This document shows, piece after piece, positions 41,251 to 50,792 of a stretch of 64,000 nt of DNA. Numbering within the stretch: the stretch's first letter is position 1; each line of letters begins with the position of its first letter. The DNA comes from Candidatus Caldilinea saccharophila (GTDB taxonomy: Bacteria > Chloroflexota > Anaerolineae > Caldilineales > Caldilineaceae). The position numbers were made by a program, and so were the translations under genes. The notes under the pieces were generated by a model. It searched no databases. It had not been told where the DNA came from and saw only the letters and a program-made list of their open reading frames with translations. The stretch covers positions 62,001 to 126,000 of the forward strand of contig JADJVW010000006.1 in the NCBI GenBank assembly GCA_016710365.1. Direction: 5' to 3'.

Positions 41251-44200
41251 CTAGGCGGAGCGAGAGATGGGGACGACCACCACCCGAAACCCGATGGAGA
41301 CGAACCAGCGCCTGGCGGGGTACCAGTCGGCGGCGGACGCCTGGGCGCTCTCGGCGTCACGCCAGTAAGCACCACCCTTCATCCAGTACCATGCGTCGCC
41401 ATCTTTGTCCCGACTGTGCAGGTCGCACGTCCATTCCCACGCATTCCCGCTCATGTCCCACACGCCGCCTGCCGTGCGCCCGTCGGGGTACATGTGGACG
41501 GGCGTGGTCTGGTCGAGGTTGCTCTCCTTGGTGTTGGCGCGCCAGCTCGCAAACGGGCCGCGCCAGGGATAGTCGATGGCTGCATCGGCGGGCGCCGGGT
41601 CGCCGTGGCGCGCCGCCTGTTCCCATTCTGCCTGCGTGGGCAGTCGCACCTGCTCCTCGGCGCCGATCACACCCTCTCTGCGCCAGCGTTCGGTCAACCA
41701 GTTACAGTACGCCTCAGTCTCGTACCACGTCGCACCGGTGACGGGCTGCGTGCTACGGTTGAATCGCTTATCGTCCCGCCGCAGCGGCGCCGACCAACCC
41801 CCTTTGTCACGCCATTGCCATCCCTCCTCGCTCCACCAGCGGTTGCGCCCGCCTTCCGGTGGCGCCTTGTCGCCGCCCTCGTCGACAAAATGGCGGTACT
41901 GGGCGTTGGTGACCGGATACTTGGCGATGCGAAAATCAGTGTCGGGAATCTCCACCAGGTCGTCGAGGTCGGGCGGCAGCGCGTCCAGGTCGGCCAGGAG
42001 CAGGCCGGCGGCCAGCCGCGTGCGCGCCTGCGCTTTGGCGTCATCCAGGTAGGCGGTAAGAGCGGGCTGCTGCATCAGCGCGGTCAAGCCAGTCACGACC
42101 TCGGTGTGCAGCTCGCGCGCCGCCTTGCGTTTGCCCAGCCGCTGCACACCCAATTGGTAGACAAAGGCTTCGCCCACCAGCAGCGCCCGGTAGGTTGCGG
42201 CGGCTGTCCCCAACTGCTCCGGCCACAATTCGTCGAGCACGTCGATTGTGTCGTCATAAGGCGCGCCGCGCACCTTGCACTGGTAGCCAATCGCCAGCAG
42301 CACGGTCTCGCGCCAATTTTCGTCGTCGCGTCGTTCCTCGAATTTATCGCGGAAGTCCCGGCCGGTCGCCATCCAGCGTGCAGCCAGATACTCCTGGAAC
42401 GAACGGTGTGAGAACTTGTAGACGCCGTGATCCTCCCAGTTGATCAACCCCGACCGCTCGGCGATCAGGCGCATCACCCGGCGCGCCCAGGCATAGGCTG
42501 CGCTCACCACCTTGTCGTCGGCGTGTGCTTCGGGGTCGTCGCCGTCATCCAGGTCGCCGATGTAGAGCGCCATCAACATACGGTTGAAGGCGTGTGCGGG
42601 AATATCAACCGTGTCGCGGTGGGCGCCTTCGTGGATCGCATAGGCCAGCGCGTTGAGCCGGTAGACGAATTGGTCTTCGGGAATGCCGGCCTCGGCGAGC
42701 AGGCGATCCAGCGTCGTGGCGTCGTCGCCGTCGCTGTGCTTGGCGCGTTCCCACTCGAAGAGCAGTTGCCGGACAAAGACTTCGTAGAGTTCGGCGCGGC
42801 TGTCGGGCAGGCGCTCCTTGTAGTTGACCTTGACCATCATCGTCAGCAGCAGCGGCGTGCCCGCCATCTCGCGCAGTTCATTGCGGTGCGCTTCGGCCAG
42901 CGCATTTGTGAAGTGGCGGCCGCGGTCGACGGCTTGCGCTTTCTCCCAGGCGTGCGTGGCGACCAGTTCGTCATGCCAGCGGTCGACAAAGTGCGCGACC
43001 GCGCCTGCGGTCAGGCGGTCGAGCGTGGCCGCAGGCCAGGCCAGCGCCCCTTTTGCGCGGCGCAGCGCGTCGTAGGGGCGGCTACGGCTGGTCACGATGA
43101 CGGGGACGTGCGGATAGGCGAGCGCAAAGTCTTCGAGTGCATGCAGCGCCGCAAATCGGCGCTGCGGGTCGGTCACCTCGTCGAGGCCGTCGAGCAGCAG
43201 CATCACAGCGGGCGCGTCACCCACGAACTTGCCCACGAAGCGCGCTTTGGCCTCGCCGTCGTCGAGCTTCGCCGTGCGGTTATAGATGCGCCAGCACTCG
43301 TCGAGCAGATGGGCGGCGCAGGCGTTGTCCCTGCTGTTGGGAACGAAGTCGGGCAACTGCTGCGCCCACTGGCTGAGCACAACGCGCACCGGCAGCAACC
43401 AGCGCCCGAAGAGCCGCAGCAGCTCGTCGGCGGCCAGTTCCTCGTCCTCCACCCAGTCGCGGCGGCAGTCGGGTTGGCCCAACGCCGCCAACACACCCGC
43501 CCAGCGCCGCGTCAGCGTGCTCTTGCCGCTGCCGGGGTCGCCCAGCAGCGCCAGGCGCGGCGCAGGTCGTTCGGCCAGCACTTCGAGCGGGGTCAGATTC
43601 TCCAACGCGCGCCGGAACTCGTCAGGAGCGACGGCCAGCGCCGCCGCCAACTGGACGAAGGTTTCATTGTCCAACTGACGCACGACCTGCGTCCAGCCGG
43701 CGTCGCTCTCCATCGCCCCCGCTATGTCCGTGGGAGGGCGCATCATCCGCCGGCGGTCATCCCCGTGGTCGGTCAGCGCCGCCTTCACCAGCCGTCCGGC
43801 GCGGGCGCGGCGGTAGTCGAAGAGCCCCAGACGCGCCATCACCTGTTCGTAGGTGGGGGCGGCGTCGCGCACGCGCACGTTAACGAAGACACGTTGCAGA
43901 CGCGGCTGGCGCTCCCCCTTCTCGACATCGGCCAGCGGCAGCGCGTTGCACTCGCCATAGACCTGGTTGAGATAATGTTGCTCCAGCTCGTCGAGGTCAA
44001 GCGGCGCCAGCCGCGCCAGCCGTTCCGCGATCGTACGCTGCACGCCGATGCCGATGGCGTCCTGCAAGTCGCGTTCCCGCGCCGCCGACTCGATAAACGC
44101 GGCGCCGATGCTGTCGGCGATGGTCGCGAAGGGCTGTGCCAGCGTGTCGGGATCGTAGCCGGCCGCGTCGAACTCGCTGCGCAGGCGGTCGATGTCAATG

Positions 44201-44523
44201 TCGGCCTGCGGCGTTGGCGCAATCAGCCGTGCGTAACACCCAGCCACGGCCGGCCGCACAAGCCACGCGCCGAGCATGTCAAGATTGTGGCGCAACTGAT
44301 CGGGATCATCGGTGAGCAAAGGCAGCGTCTCCAGCAGCGCGTCTTGCAGCGCGCGTTGGATCGCCGCCTCGATCGCAGCCTGTTGCTGCTGATCGCCGCG
44401 GCGGGCGGCAAGCCGGGTGCGCGCCGCGCCAAAGATGGCTGGCCCGGCCAGAGCGGCATATTCGGCGGCGGCGCCGATCAGTAGTTGCTGCAAAGCAGCC
44501 GGCAGGGCGGCAAACCACTCCAT
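41251..44523 (-). CDS. NACHT-domain STAND protein with C-terminal FGE/C-type-lectin domain (DGR target)
   Basis: The protein has 1,090 residues. An N-terminal region of about 300 residues is unrecognised. The NACHT ATPase follows, with Walker A GDPGSGKST at 328-336 and Walker B VMLLLDGLDEV at about 445. A NACHT-associated helical region (YKFSHRSFQEYLAARW) comes next, then an FGE-sulfatase/C-type-lectin domain from about 875 (RLPTQAEWEQAARHG; DMSGNAWEWTCD; GGAYW ... IGFRVVVVP). The catalytic cysteine pair of true formylglycine enzymes is absent, so the domain should bind a ligand. The last 27 codons contain the DGR-type variable region. The architecture suggests a sensor ATPase of the bacterial NLR type, perhaps for phage defence; the effector part is not identified. 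Confidence 0.88.
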   Translation of the reverse strand: MEWFAALPAALQQLLIGAAAEYAALAGPAIFGAARTRLAARRGDQQQQAAIEAAIQRALQDALLETLPLLTDDPDQLRHNLDMLGAWLVRPAVAGCYARLIAPTPQADIDIDRLRSEFDAAGYDPDTLAQPFATIADSIGAAFIESAARERDLQDAIGIGVQRTIAERLARLAPLDLDELEQHYLNQVYGECNALPLADVEKGERQPRLQRVFVNVRVRDAAPTYEQVMARLGLFDYRRARAGRLVKAALTDHGDDRRRMMRPPTDIAGAMESDAGWTQVVRQLDNETFVQLAAALAVAPDEFRRALENLTPLEVLAERPAPRLALLGDPGSGKSTLTRRWAGVLAALGQPDCRRDWVEDEELAADELLRLFGRWLLPVRVVLSQWAQQLPDFVPNSRDNACAAHLLDECWRIYNRTAKLDDGEAKARFVGKFVGDAPAVMLLLDGLDEVTDPQRRFAALHALEDFALAYPHVPVIVTSRSRPYDALRRAKGALAWPAATLDRLTAGAVAHFVDRWHDELVATHAWEKAQAVDRGRHFTNALAEAHRNELREMAGTPLLLTMMVKVNYKERLPDSRAELYEVFVRQLLFEWERAKHSDGDDATTLDRLLAEAGIPEDQFVYRLNALAYAIHEGAHRDTVDIPAHAFNRMLMALYIGDLDDGDDPEAHADDKVVSAAYAWARRVMRLIAERSGLINWEDHGVYKFSHRSFQEYLAARWMATGRDFRDKFEERRDDENWRETVLLAIGYQCKVRGAPYDDTIDVLDELWPEQLGTAAATYRALLVGEAFVYQLGVQRLGKRKAARELHTEVVTGLTALMQQPALTAYLDDAKAQARTRLAAGLLLADLDALPPDLDDLVEIPDTDFRIAKYPVTNAQYRHFVDEGGDKAPPEGGRNRWWSEEGWQWRDKGGWSAPLRRDDKRFNRSTQPVTGATWYETEAYCNWLTERWRREGVIGAEEQVRLPTQAEWEQAARHGDPAPADAAIDYPWRGPFASWRANTKESNLDQTTPVHMYPDGRTAGGVWDMSGNAWEWTCDLHSRDKDGDAWYWMKGGAYWRDAESAQASAADWYPARRWFVSIGFRVVVVPISRSA
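41260..41340 (-). repeat. DGR variable region (VR) in the FGE domain
   Basis: These 81 bases encode the C-terminal SAADWYPARRWFVSIGFR region and the following residues. Compared with the repeat at 40843-40941, the first 15 bases are identical and the next 30 (41296-41325) differ at 13 sites, all opposite adenines of the other copy. VRs of known DGRs sit at exactly this point of the C-type-lectin fold, just before the GFR motif, where the residues form the ligand-binding surface. Confidence 0.82.
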
Positions 44524-44672
44524 CGGGGACTCCTTGCTGTGATTGGGTTGGTCAATATGTCATGAAGTATAGCGAGTGTTGCCGTTATGCGCCAGCTACT
44601 GCCGACGCCCAGGGCGACCGCAAGGGTGCGCCCCTCCCAACCGGTGCATCGATTCACCAGGGGCGGCACGGT

Positions 44673-45335
44673 TCACCCGGCGCCGGGGTCGGCCTTGCCT
44701 GCGCTGCGCTGCAAAAACGTGGCGAACTCCGTCGCGTCGAGTGTGCGGCCAGGGCGTTTTTCGGCAGCAGGCGTTGCCACAGCCGCGTCCGGCGCAGCGC
44801 TAGCTTCCGCGGCGACGCCTAGCATGAGTTGCGCGGTCAGCGTCGCTTCCAGGCTGGGCGCAGCGCTCGCTTCCTGGAGATGGGCGATCACCGCGGGGAG
44901 CACATCGACGATCGCGGCGAGAAACAGCGCTGCGGCTTTCTCACCGGCAGGCAGGTTGACAATCACCGTGCGTCCGCGGATGCCGGCCGTGCTGCGGTCA
45001 AGCAAAGCCAGCGGGGTTTCCTCGGAAGCATACGCACGCATGGCTTCTGGCAGCCCCGGCAACGCGCGCTCGAGTACAGCGTGCGTCGCTTCGGGCACGA
45101 TTTCATGCGCGCTGGGGCCGGGCGCGGGCAGTGTCCCCCCAATCGTGAGAATCAGGTCGAGATCCTCCTCATCGCACCAGCGGCGGAGCACTTCCTCAAC
45201 CAGGTAGCGCCGGCTCTCGACATGGCGATCGGCCAGCATAGCCAGCGCAGGCATGGCGCGGTGCAAAAGCCGGCGCACCGCATCGACCGCCGCTTCATCA
45301 TAAGCTGGGACGCACAATAACCCTGTTTTAATCAT
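44673..45335 (-). CDS. MogA/MoaB-like molybdopterin-binding domain protein
   Basis: From the ATG at 45335 the protein has about 220 residues. The middle matches the MogA fold: LILTIGGTL, EIVPEATHAVLERALPGLPE, STAGIRGRTVIVNLPAGEKAA. These form the molybdopterin-adenylation pocket of MogA/MoaB. The GGTG core has a short insertion (GGTLPAPGPS), and the Ala-rich C-terminal extension of about 70 residues is unusual. No other molybdenum cofactor gene is nearby, so the role is uncertain. Confidence 0.7.
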   Translation of the reverse strand: MIKTGLLCVPAYDEAAVDAVRRLLHRAMPALAMLADRHVESRRYLVEEVLRRWCDEEDLDLILTIGGTLPAPGPSAHEIVPEATHAVLERALPGLPEAMRAYASEETPLALLDRSTAGIRGRTVIVNLPAGEKAAALFLAAIVDVLPAVIAHLQEASAAPSLEATLTAQLMLGVAAEASAAPDAAVATPAAEKRPGRTLDATEFATFLQRSAGKADPGAG

Positions 45336-45379
45336 CTGATCGCCTTTGGCCGCGCCCTGCTCTCTTTTCGACACGTAGA

Positions 45380-45537
45380 CGTAGGTCGGGCTACTAGCCC
45401 GACGGTGTTGCGCCAACGACCCGCATCACGCAGATAGCGTGAGCTACGCAAAATGGCTACCACGACACGTAGGTCGGGCTAGTAGCCCGACGTGTTGCGC
45501 CAACGACTCGCATCACGCGGATAGCGTAACCTACGTA
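45380..45537. repeat. Two direct copies of a 70-bp REP-like unit
   Basis: Units at 45380-45450 and 45468-45537 each begin CGTAGGTCGGGCTA and carry the GGTCGGGCTACTAGCCCGAC palindrome, then TGTTGCGCCAACGAC and GATAGCGT. The core also occurs in inverted orientation at 24123-24146. They lie upstream of the mogA-like gene and downstream of the ribosomal operon. Confidence 0.85.
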
Positions 45538-45550
45538 GCTTGCCGATCAA

Positions 45551-45603
45551 AAAAACGCAGACGAACCCAGCAGCAACAAGCGCCTGCGTTCGTCTGCGTT
45601 TTT
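45551..45603 (-). terminator. Terminator hairpin at the end of the ribosomal operon
   Basis: The arms AAAAACGCAGACGAAC (45551-45566) and its complement (45588-45603) form a stem with a run of T at one end and A at the other. It is positioned 38 bases beyond the rpsI stop and can act in both directions. Confidence 0.75.
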
Positions 45604-45640
45604 AATTTCACGAGAAAGCGACCGAGCCGATAAACTCGTC

Positions 45641-46030
45641 TTAGCGCTTCGTGTATTGCGGAGCCTTGCGGGCGCGCTTGAGGCCGGGTTTCTTGCGCTC
45701 CTTGGCGCGTGCGTCGCGCGTCAGGAAACCGGCTGCCTTGAGCGGCGGACGCAGGTTGGCGTCCTGTTCGATCAGCGCGCGGGCAATGCCCAAGCGCACC
45801 GCCGAAGCCTGACCGCCTTCACCGCCGCCGTGCACCTTGACGCTGATATTGAACGACGCCTCGGTGCCGGTCAAGGAAAGGGGCTGGCGCAGGATCATCT
45901 GATCCAGCGCGCGGCCAAAGTAGACGTTGGCTGGCTTGTCGTTGACGACAATCTCGCCGGTGCCAGGATAGAGCCGCACGCGTGCGCTGGCTTCTTTGCG
46001 GCGACCGATTGCTTCTACATATTCAGTCAT
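45641..46030 (-). CDS. rpsI: Ribosomal protein S9 (uS9)
   Basis: The protein has 129 residues from the ATG at 46030; an upstream ATG at 46048 would add six residues. The family pattern GRRKEASARVRL is at the start and the basic tail RARKAPQYTKR, which reaches the decoding site, at the end. It is the last gene of the operon and is coupled to rplM, as in most bacteria. Confidence 0.96.
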   Translation of the reverse strand: MTEYVEAIGRRKEASARVRLYPGTGEIVVNDKPANVYFGRALDQMILRQPLSLTGTEASFNISVKVHGGGEGGQASAVRLGIARALIEQDANLRPPLKAAGFLTRDARAKERKKPGLKRARKAPQYTKR

Positions 46031-46056
46031 GTGAATCTCCGTCTTCAAATTCTCGC

Positions 46057-46491
46057 TTAGAGTTCCAACGCCTGCGGCTGCTGCGCGGCATGGGGATGTT
46101 GATTACCGGCATAGACGCGCAGCTTCTTCATTTGCGCGCGTCCGAGCTTGGTTTTTGGCATCATACCGCGCACGGCCTCGTAGATGATGCGATCCGGGAA
46201 GGTCGCCATCATTTCGCGCATGGTCCGGCTCTTCAAGCCGCCAGGGTAGCGGGAATGCCGATAATAGCGCACGTTGTCGAGCTTATCGCCCGTCACGACA
46301 ATGCGTTCGCAATTGATCACGACGACAAAGTCACCGGTGTCGATATTCGGCGAATAGGTGGGCTTGTGCTTACCACGCAAAACCTGGGAAATTTCCGAAG
46401 CCAGACGTCCTAGCGTCTTGCCCGTGGCATCAACCACGCGCCACTCACGGCTCTGCAGGGCCTCTGCTTGATTTGGCGTAACCGTCTTCAC
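46057..46491 (-). CDS. rplM: Ribosomal protein L13 (uL13)
   Basis: The protein has 144 residues with WRVVDATGKTLGRLASEI and the GMMPKTKLGRAQMKKLRVY core of L13. It binds 23S rRNA early in assembly. It lies between truA and rpsI, an arrangement shared with many Gram-positive and Chloroflexota genomes. Confidence 0.96.
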   Translation of the reverse strand: MKTVTPNQAEALQSREWRVVDATGKTLGRLASEISQVLRGKHKPTYSPNIDTGDFVVVINCERIVVTGDKLDNVRYYRHSRYPGGLKSRTMREMMATFPDRIIYEAVRGMMPKTKLGRAQMKKLRVYAGNQHPHAAQQPQALEL

Positions 46492-46540
46492 GTACTTACT
46501 CCTCTATCCAAAAAGTCTCGTGCCATCTGGCAAACGAAGT

Positions 46541-47371
46541 TCAGTCCAATGATTTTGCATGAATCCATCTATCCAACTCAGAGGGATAGGTGACTCTTTC
46601 TAACACCAGCCCTTGTGGGGCGACGGGCGGGGTCGCATAGCTGCGGTCACGCGCGTCGAGCGCCTCTTTGGCCGCCTCGAGCGTCGCATCGCCTCTACCT
46701 ACCGCCAGCAAGACGCCGACCACCTTGCGCACCATCTGCCGCAAAAACGCATTGGCCGTGATGGTGAACACCAGTTGCCGGCCCGGAAAGCCATCCAACG
46801 CGGGCAGTGAACTGATGTTTTCCTGCCACGTTGCCGTCATCACGCGCCGCTCGGTGCTCTCACCTTGCGTCGCATAACCAAACGTGGCGAAGTCGTGCAC
46901 GCCCACGAACAGTTCCGCCGCCTGATTCATCGCCGCTACATCGAGCGAGCGCGTCTCGAAGAGTGCAAACCGACCCGTCAGCGGTGAAAAGCGCGGCGCC
47001 GAAAAGCCAGTCGGTGGGCAGTGCCACTGCACCGTATAGCGGTACGTGCGGCTGATGGCGCTGAACCGTGGATGAAACCCGGCAGGCGCTTCACGCACAC
47101 AACGCACACTGGTCGAGTCCGGCAAATGAGCATTCCAGGCACGCTGCAGTGCAGCCATGTCATGCGCCCACAGCACCTGCACCATGATGACCTGCCCATT
47201 GGCGTGGACGCCGGCATCCGTGCGACCGGCGCCTGAGACGCGTCCTCGCCACGGACAGATCCGATCCAGCGCTTGTTCCAGCACGCCCTGCACGCTCGGT
47301 GCATTGGCCTGATACTGGAACCCACGAAAGTCGGCGCCATCGTAGGCGACCAGTGCGCAGATCGTGCGCAT
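46541..47371 (-). CDS. truA: tRNA pseudouridine(38-40) synthase
   Basis: The catalytic aspartate lies in SGAGRTDAGVHANGQV, and the start pattern CALVAYDGADFRGFQYQ is typical. The ATG at 47371 is used; an ATG at 47392 is in frame and would add seven residues. The enzyme modifies the anticodon stem of several tRNAs. It lies within the ribosomal operon between rplQ and rplM. Confidence 0.93.
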   Translation of the reverse strand: MRTICALVAYDGADFRGFQYQANAPSVQGVLEQALDRICPWRGRVSGAGRTDAGVHANGQVIMVQVLWAHDMAALQRAWNAHLPDSTSVRCVREAPAGFHPRFSAISRTYRYTVQWHCPPTGFSAPRFSPLTGRFALFETRSLDVAAMNQAAELFVGVHDFATFGYATQGESTERRVMTATWQENISSLPALDGFPGRQLVFTITANAFLRQMVRKVVGVLLAVGRGDATLEAAKEALDARDRSYATPPVAPQGLVLERVTYPSELDRWIHAKSLD

Positions 47372-47431
47372 CAGAGGCGCTACAGGCGGCATGACCTTGG
47401 CTCAGCCATCCGGTTCAGCCGTTCGTCACAC

Positions 47432-47815
47432 TTATGCGACCGAACGGTCCACCAATTCCAGAATCACCATGTCCGCTGCATCGCCGTGGCGCTTGCCCAG
47501 CTTAATCATGCGCGTATAGCCACCGTTGCGGGCAGCATAGCGCGGGGCAAACACATCGAAGACTTTTTTGGCAACGGTCTTGTCATTCAAATAAGAAACG
47601 ACCTGACGTTGCGCATGCACACGGCTTCCCTCGGTGGCGGCGCTTCGCTTTGCTTTGGTAATCAGGCGTTCGGCATCGCCACGAATGGCGCGCGCCTTGG
47701 CTTCCGTCGTCACAATGCGTTCGTGCAAATATAATTCTCGCACCAGGTTGCGGAACAGCGCTCTGCGTTGATCCGAGGTGCGTCCTAAGTGATATCCAGA
47801 GACTCGATGGCGCAT
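47432..47815 (-). CDS. rplQ: Ribosomal protein L17 (bL17)
   Basis: The protein has 127 residues and opens MRHRVSGYHLGRTSDQRRA. It carries LVRELYLHERIVTTEAKA, both typical of L17. It lies directly downstream of rpoA, the usual order. Confidence 0.96.
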   Translation of the reverse strand: MRHRVSGYHLGRTSDQRRALFRNLVRELYLHERIVTTEAKARAIRGDAERLITKAKRSAATEGSRVHAQRQVVSYLNDKTVAKKVFDVFAPRYAARNGGYTRMIKLGKRHGDAADMVILELVDRSVA

Positions 47816-47833
47816 ACCTTCTACTCCTCTACC

Positions 47834-48841
47834 TTAATCTTCCGTATTATCACTCTCAGTGAGTGGTCGATAAGCGTCACCGATATAGGCGCTCAGGTCA
47901 ACGCCCGGCACGGTCAGGCAATTCTTCTCGTGCAACTTATCGACCAGTTCATCGAGCGATTTCTTGCCAAAATTGCGAATGGCAAGCATTTCATCTTCGC
48001 CTTTTTCCATGCGCTTAAGAATTTCGCCGATCTTGGTGATGCCTGCGCGCTTAAGACAATTGTAGGCGCGCACGGTAAGTTCCAATTCCTCGATCGGAGC
48101 GTCAAAGACGCGTCCCGGAATCCCTTCAGCCGTGTCTTCTGGCTGCTCAGCGATGGAAATTTCGGTGCCTGCCAACAGCGTCAGATGCTGTACAAGCAGA
48201 GTGGCCGAACGCCGCAGTGCGTCGTCAGGCGAAATCGTCCCATCCGTCCAAATCTCCAGATGCAGCTTATCGTAATCCGTCTGCTGGCCGATGCGTGTGC
48301 GCTCAACGCGATACGCGGCCTTGCGGATCGGGCTGTAAATCGCATCCACAGGGATCTCACCAAGCGGCAAGCGCCCACGTTCCTCGGCGGGGCTGTACCC
48401 GCGCCCCACGCTGACAACCATCTCGATATCGAGATCAATGTCATTGGAGTCAGCCGTCAGCAGATATTGATCTGCATTGATCACTTCCACTTCTGGGGGG
48501 CAGTTCAAGTCACCGGCCGTAATCGGCCCCTCGTTGGCGACCTCGACATGAATGCGCACAGAATCTTCCGTCTGTGCGCGAAAGCGGATCTGCTTGACAT
48601 TCAAGATGAGCCGCGCCATGTCCTCACGCACATGCGGAATCGCCGTGAATTCATGATGAATTCCACTGACGCGGATCGAAGTGACGGCGGCGCCTGGCAG
48701 GCCTGACAGCAACACGCGGCGCAATGCATTGCCCAGCGTGATGCCGTATCCGCTTTCCAGAGGGCTCACAACAAAGTGGCCGTAATTCTGGGAGCTTGCC
48801 TCGACCTCAATTTTGGGTAATACCATGTTTAACAAGGGCAT
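47834..48841 (-). CDS. rpoA: RNA polymerase alpha subunit
   Basis: The N-terminal assembly domain contains GYGITLGNALRRVLLSGLPG and the C-terminal DNA-binding domain contains LNCLKRAGITKIGEIL-like helix-hairpin-helix sequence with NFGKKSLDEL. A GGGAGG site overlaps the ATG at 48841. An ATG at 48826 (MVLPKIEVEAS) has better spacing and may be the true start. It lies between rpsD and rplQ. Confidence 0.95.
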   Translation of the reverse strand: MPLLNMVLPKIEVEASSQNYGHFVVSPLESGYGITLGNALRRVLLSGLPGAAVTSIRVSGIHHEFTAIPHVREDMARLILNVKQIRFRAQTEDSVRIHVEVANEGPITAGDLNCPPEVEVINADQYLLTADSNDIDLDIEMVVSVGRGYSPAEERGRLPLGEIPVDAIYSPIRKAAYRVERTRIGQQTDYDKLHLEIWTDGTISPDDALRRSATLLVQHLTLLAGTEISIAEQPEDTAEGIPGRVFDAPIEELELTVRAYNCLKRAGITKIGEILKRMEKGEDEMLAIRNFGKKSLDELVDKLHEKNCLTVPGVDLSAYIGDAYRPLTESDNTED

Positions 48842-48930
48842 CCTCCCGGTAGCGCTAATTTGGCTTGCGAACAATTCCACCTTATGGCTGTTACATCAGC
48901 CATCCGAACCTCTCGCAGCCTAACCGTTCG

Positions 48931-49572
<642 letters not shown>

Positions 49573-49765
49573 TTTTCCTCCGCAGCGATTTGCTTTACAG
49601 CGTTCGTGCTCGTTTATTGTTTAAGCCGGTGACAGACGCACGTCGCGCTTGCCACAAAGTAGCGTGGCGCACCATCTCCTGTGCGCCAAAACAGATGGCG
49701 CATCTGCTGCGCCACCTGTCCGTGTCGAAATGATTCCCGACGGCCTTCCTGCACCAGAATTCGGG
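49573..49765. other. Spacer between rpsK and rpsD
   Basis: This 193-base gap is long for the operon. CGCATCTGCTGCGCCACC and TGGCGCACCATCTCCTGTGCGCC suggest weak stem structures. I see no gene. Confidence 0.4.
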
Positions 49766-50173
49766 TTAGACGCGCCGCTTCTTGGGCGGTCTGCATCCAT
49801 TGTGAGGAAGCGGGGTAATATCCGTAATGGAACGGACGATCAGCCCAGCCGCCTGCACGGAACGGACAGAACTCTCGCGACCGGGGCCAGGCCCTTTGAC
49901 GAAGATATCTACTTCGCGCATGTTGAAATCTGCGCGGGCAGATTGCGCCGCGCTCTGCGCGGCAAGCTGCCCCGCAAACGGCGTTGACTTGCGGCTGCCT
50001 TTGAAACCGGCGCTGCCGCTGCTTGCCCAACAAAGCGTGTTGCCCTGCAAGTCGGTGATGGTCACGATCGTGTTGTTGAACGATGCGTACACATGCACCT
50101 GACCAGTTGGCACATTTTTCTTTTCTTTGCGCGCTGTGCGACGATCGCGCCGCGTACGTTGAGGTCGAGCCAT
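49766..50173 (-). CDS. rpsK: Ribosomal protein S11 (uS11)
   Basis: The protein has 135 residues with VHVYASFNNTIVTITD, GFKGSRKSTPFA and the C-terminal PHNGCRPPKKRRV, all characteristic of S11. It forms part of the mRNA exit platform. The order is rpsM-rpsK-rpsD-rpoA. Confidence 0.97.
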   Translation of the reverse strand: MARPQRTRRDRRTARKEKKNVPTGQVHVYASFNNTIVTITDLQGNTLCWASSGSAGFKGSRKSTPFAGQLAAQSAAQSARADFNMREVDIFVKGPGPGRESSVRSVQAAGLIVRSITDITPLPHNGCRPPKKRRV

Positions 50174-50267
50174 TGCTTATTTCTCCACAATCTGACAATC
50201 TCGTCTCTCCTGATGACGGAAAGGGCAAAAAACTGGCGCCCACCCACCATCAGGAGATGGCAATCCA

Positions 50268-50648
50268 TTACTTGCGCGGCGCCTTCTTCTTACCGGCGAC
50301 GGTCTTACGCGTGCCACGTCGTGTACGCGCATTGGTGCGGGTGCGCTGACCACGCGCCGGCAGATTGCGGCGATGGCGCATACCCCGGTAGCAGCCGATC
50401 TCGATCAGCCGCTTGATATTCATGTTTACTTCGCGGCGCAAATCGCCTTCGACCAAATGATTGCGGTCGATGTAATCACGAAGCCGCGTTACTTCAGCTT
50501 CGTCCAGGTCTTTGACCCGCTTGCTCTCATCGATTCCCGTGGCGGACAGAATCTTCTGGCTGGTGGCCTTGCCGATCCCGTAGATGTAGGTCAAAGAGAT
50601 GACCACTCGCTTGTCACGCGGAATATCAACACCGGAAATACGTGCCAT
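50268..50648 (-). CDS. rpsM: Ribosomal protein S13 (uS13)
   Basis: The protein has 126 residues and opens MARISGVDIPRDKRVVISL. It contains YIYGIGKATSQKIL, and its tail carries RGQRTRTNARTRRG, which contacts P-site tRNA. It follows rpmJ. Confidence 0.97.
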   Translation of the reverse strand: MARISGVDIPRDKRVVISLTYIYGIGKATSQKILSATGIDESKRVKDLDEAEVTRLRDYIDRNHLVEGDLRREVNMNIKRLIEIGCYRGMRHRRNLPARGQRTRTNARTRRGTRKTVAGKKKAPRK

Positions 50649-50678
50649 GGCAATTGCTCCCCTTCGCTGCGCGATCCT

Positions 50679-50792
50679 TTAGCCCTGGCGTTGTTTGTGC
50701 TTCGGATTCTTGCAGATCACGTAAAGCACACCACGCCGGCGCACGATTTTGCAGTTCTCACAGATTTTTTTAACAGACGGACGAACTTTCAT
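50679..50792 (-). CDS. rpmJ: Ribosomal protein L36 (bL36)
   Basis: This short gene encodes 37 residues beginning MKVRPSVKKICENCKIVRRR and ending CKNPKHKQRQG. The CxxC, Cys and His positions of the zinc-binding form are present. It lies between map and rpsM. The usual infA gene is not found on its upstream side. Confidence 0.95.
   Translation of the reverse strand: MKVRPSVKKICENCKIVRRRGVLYVICKNPKHKQRQG

Noticed and set aside
41251..41900. A true formylglycine-generating enzyme
   Set aside because: The FGE fold is present but the catalytic cysteine pair is not seen near the C-terminus, and the site is occupied by the variable region.
42427..44484. A 685-codon open frame on the plus strand
   Set aside because: It lies wholly opposite the NACHT-FGE gene and arises from high GC and codon bias; its translation shows no recognisable domain.
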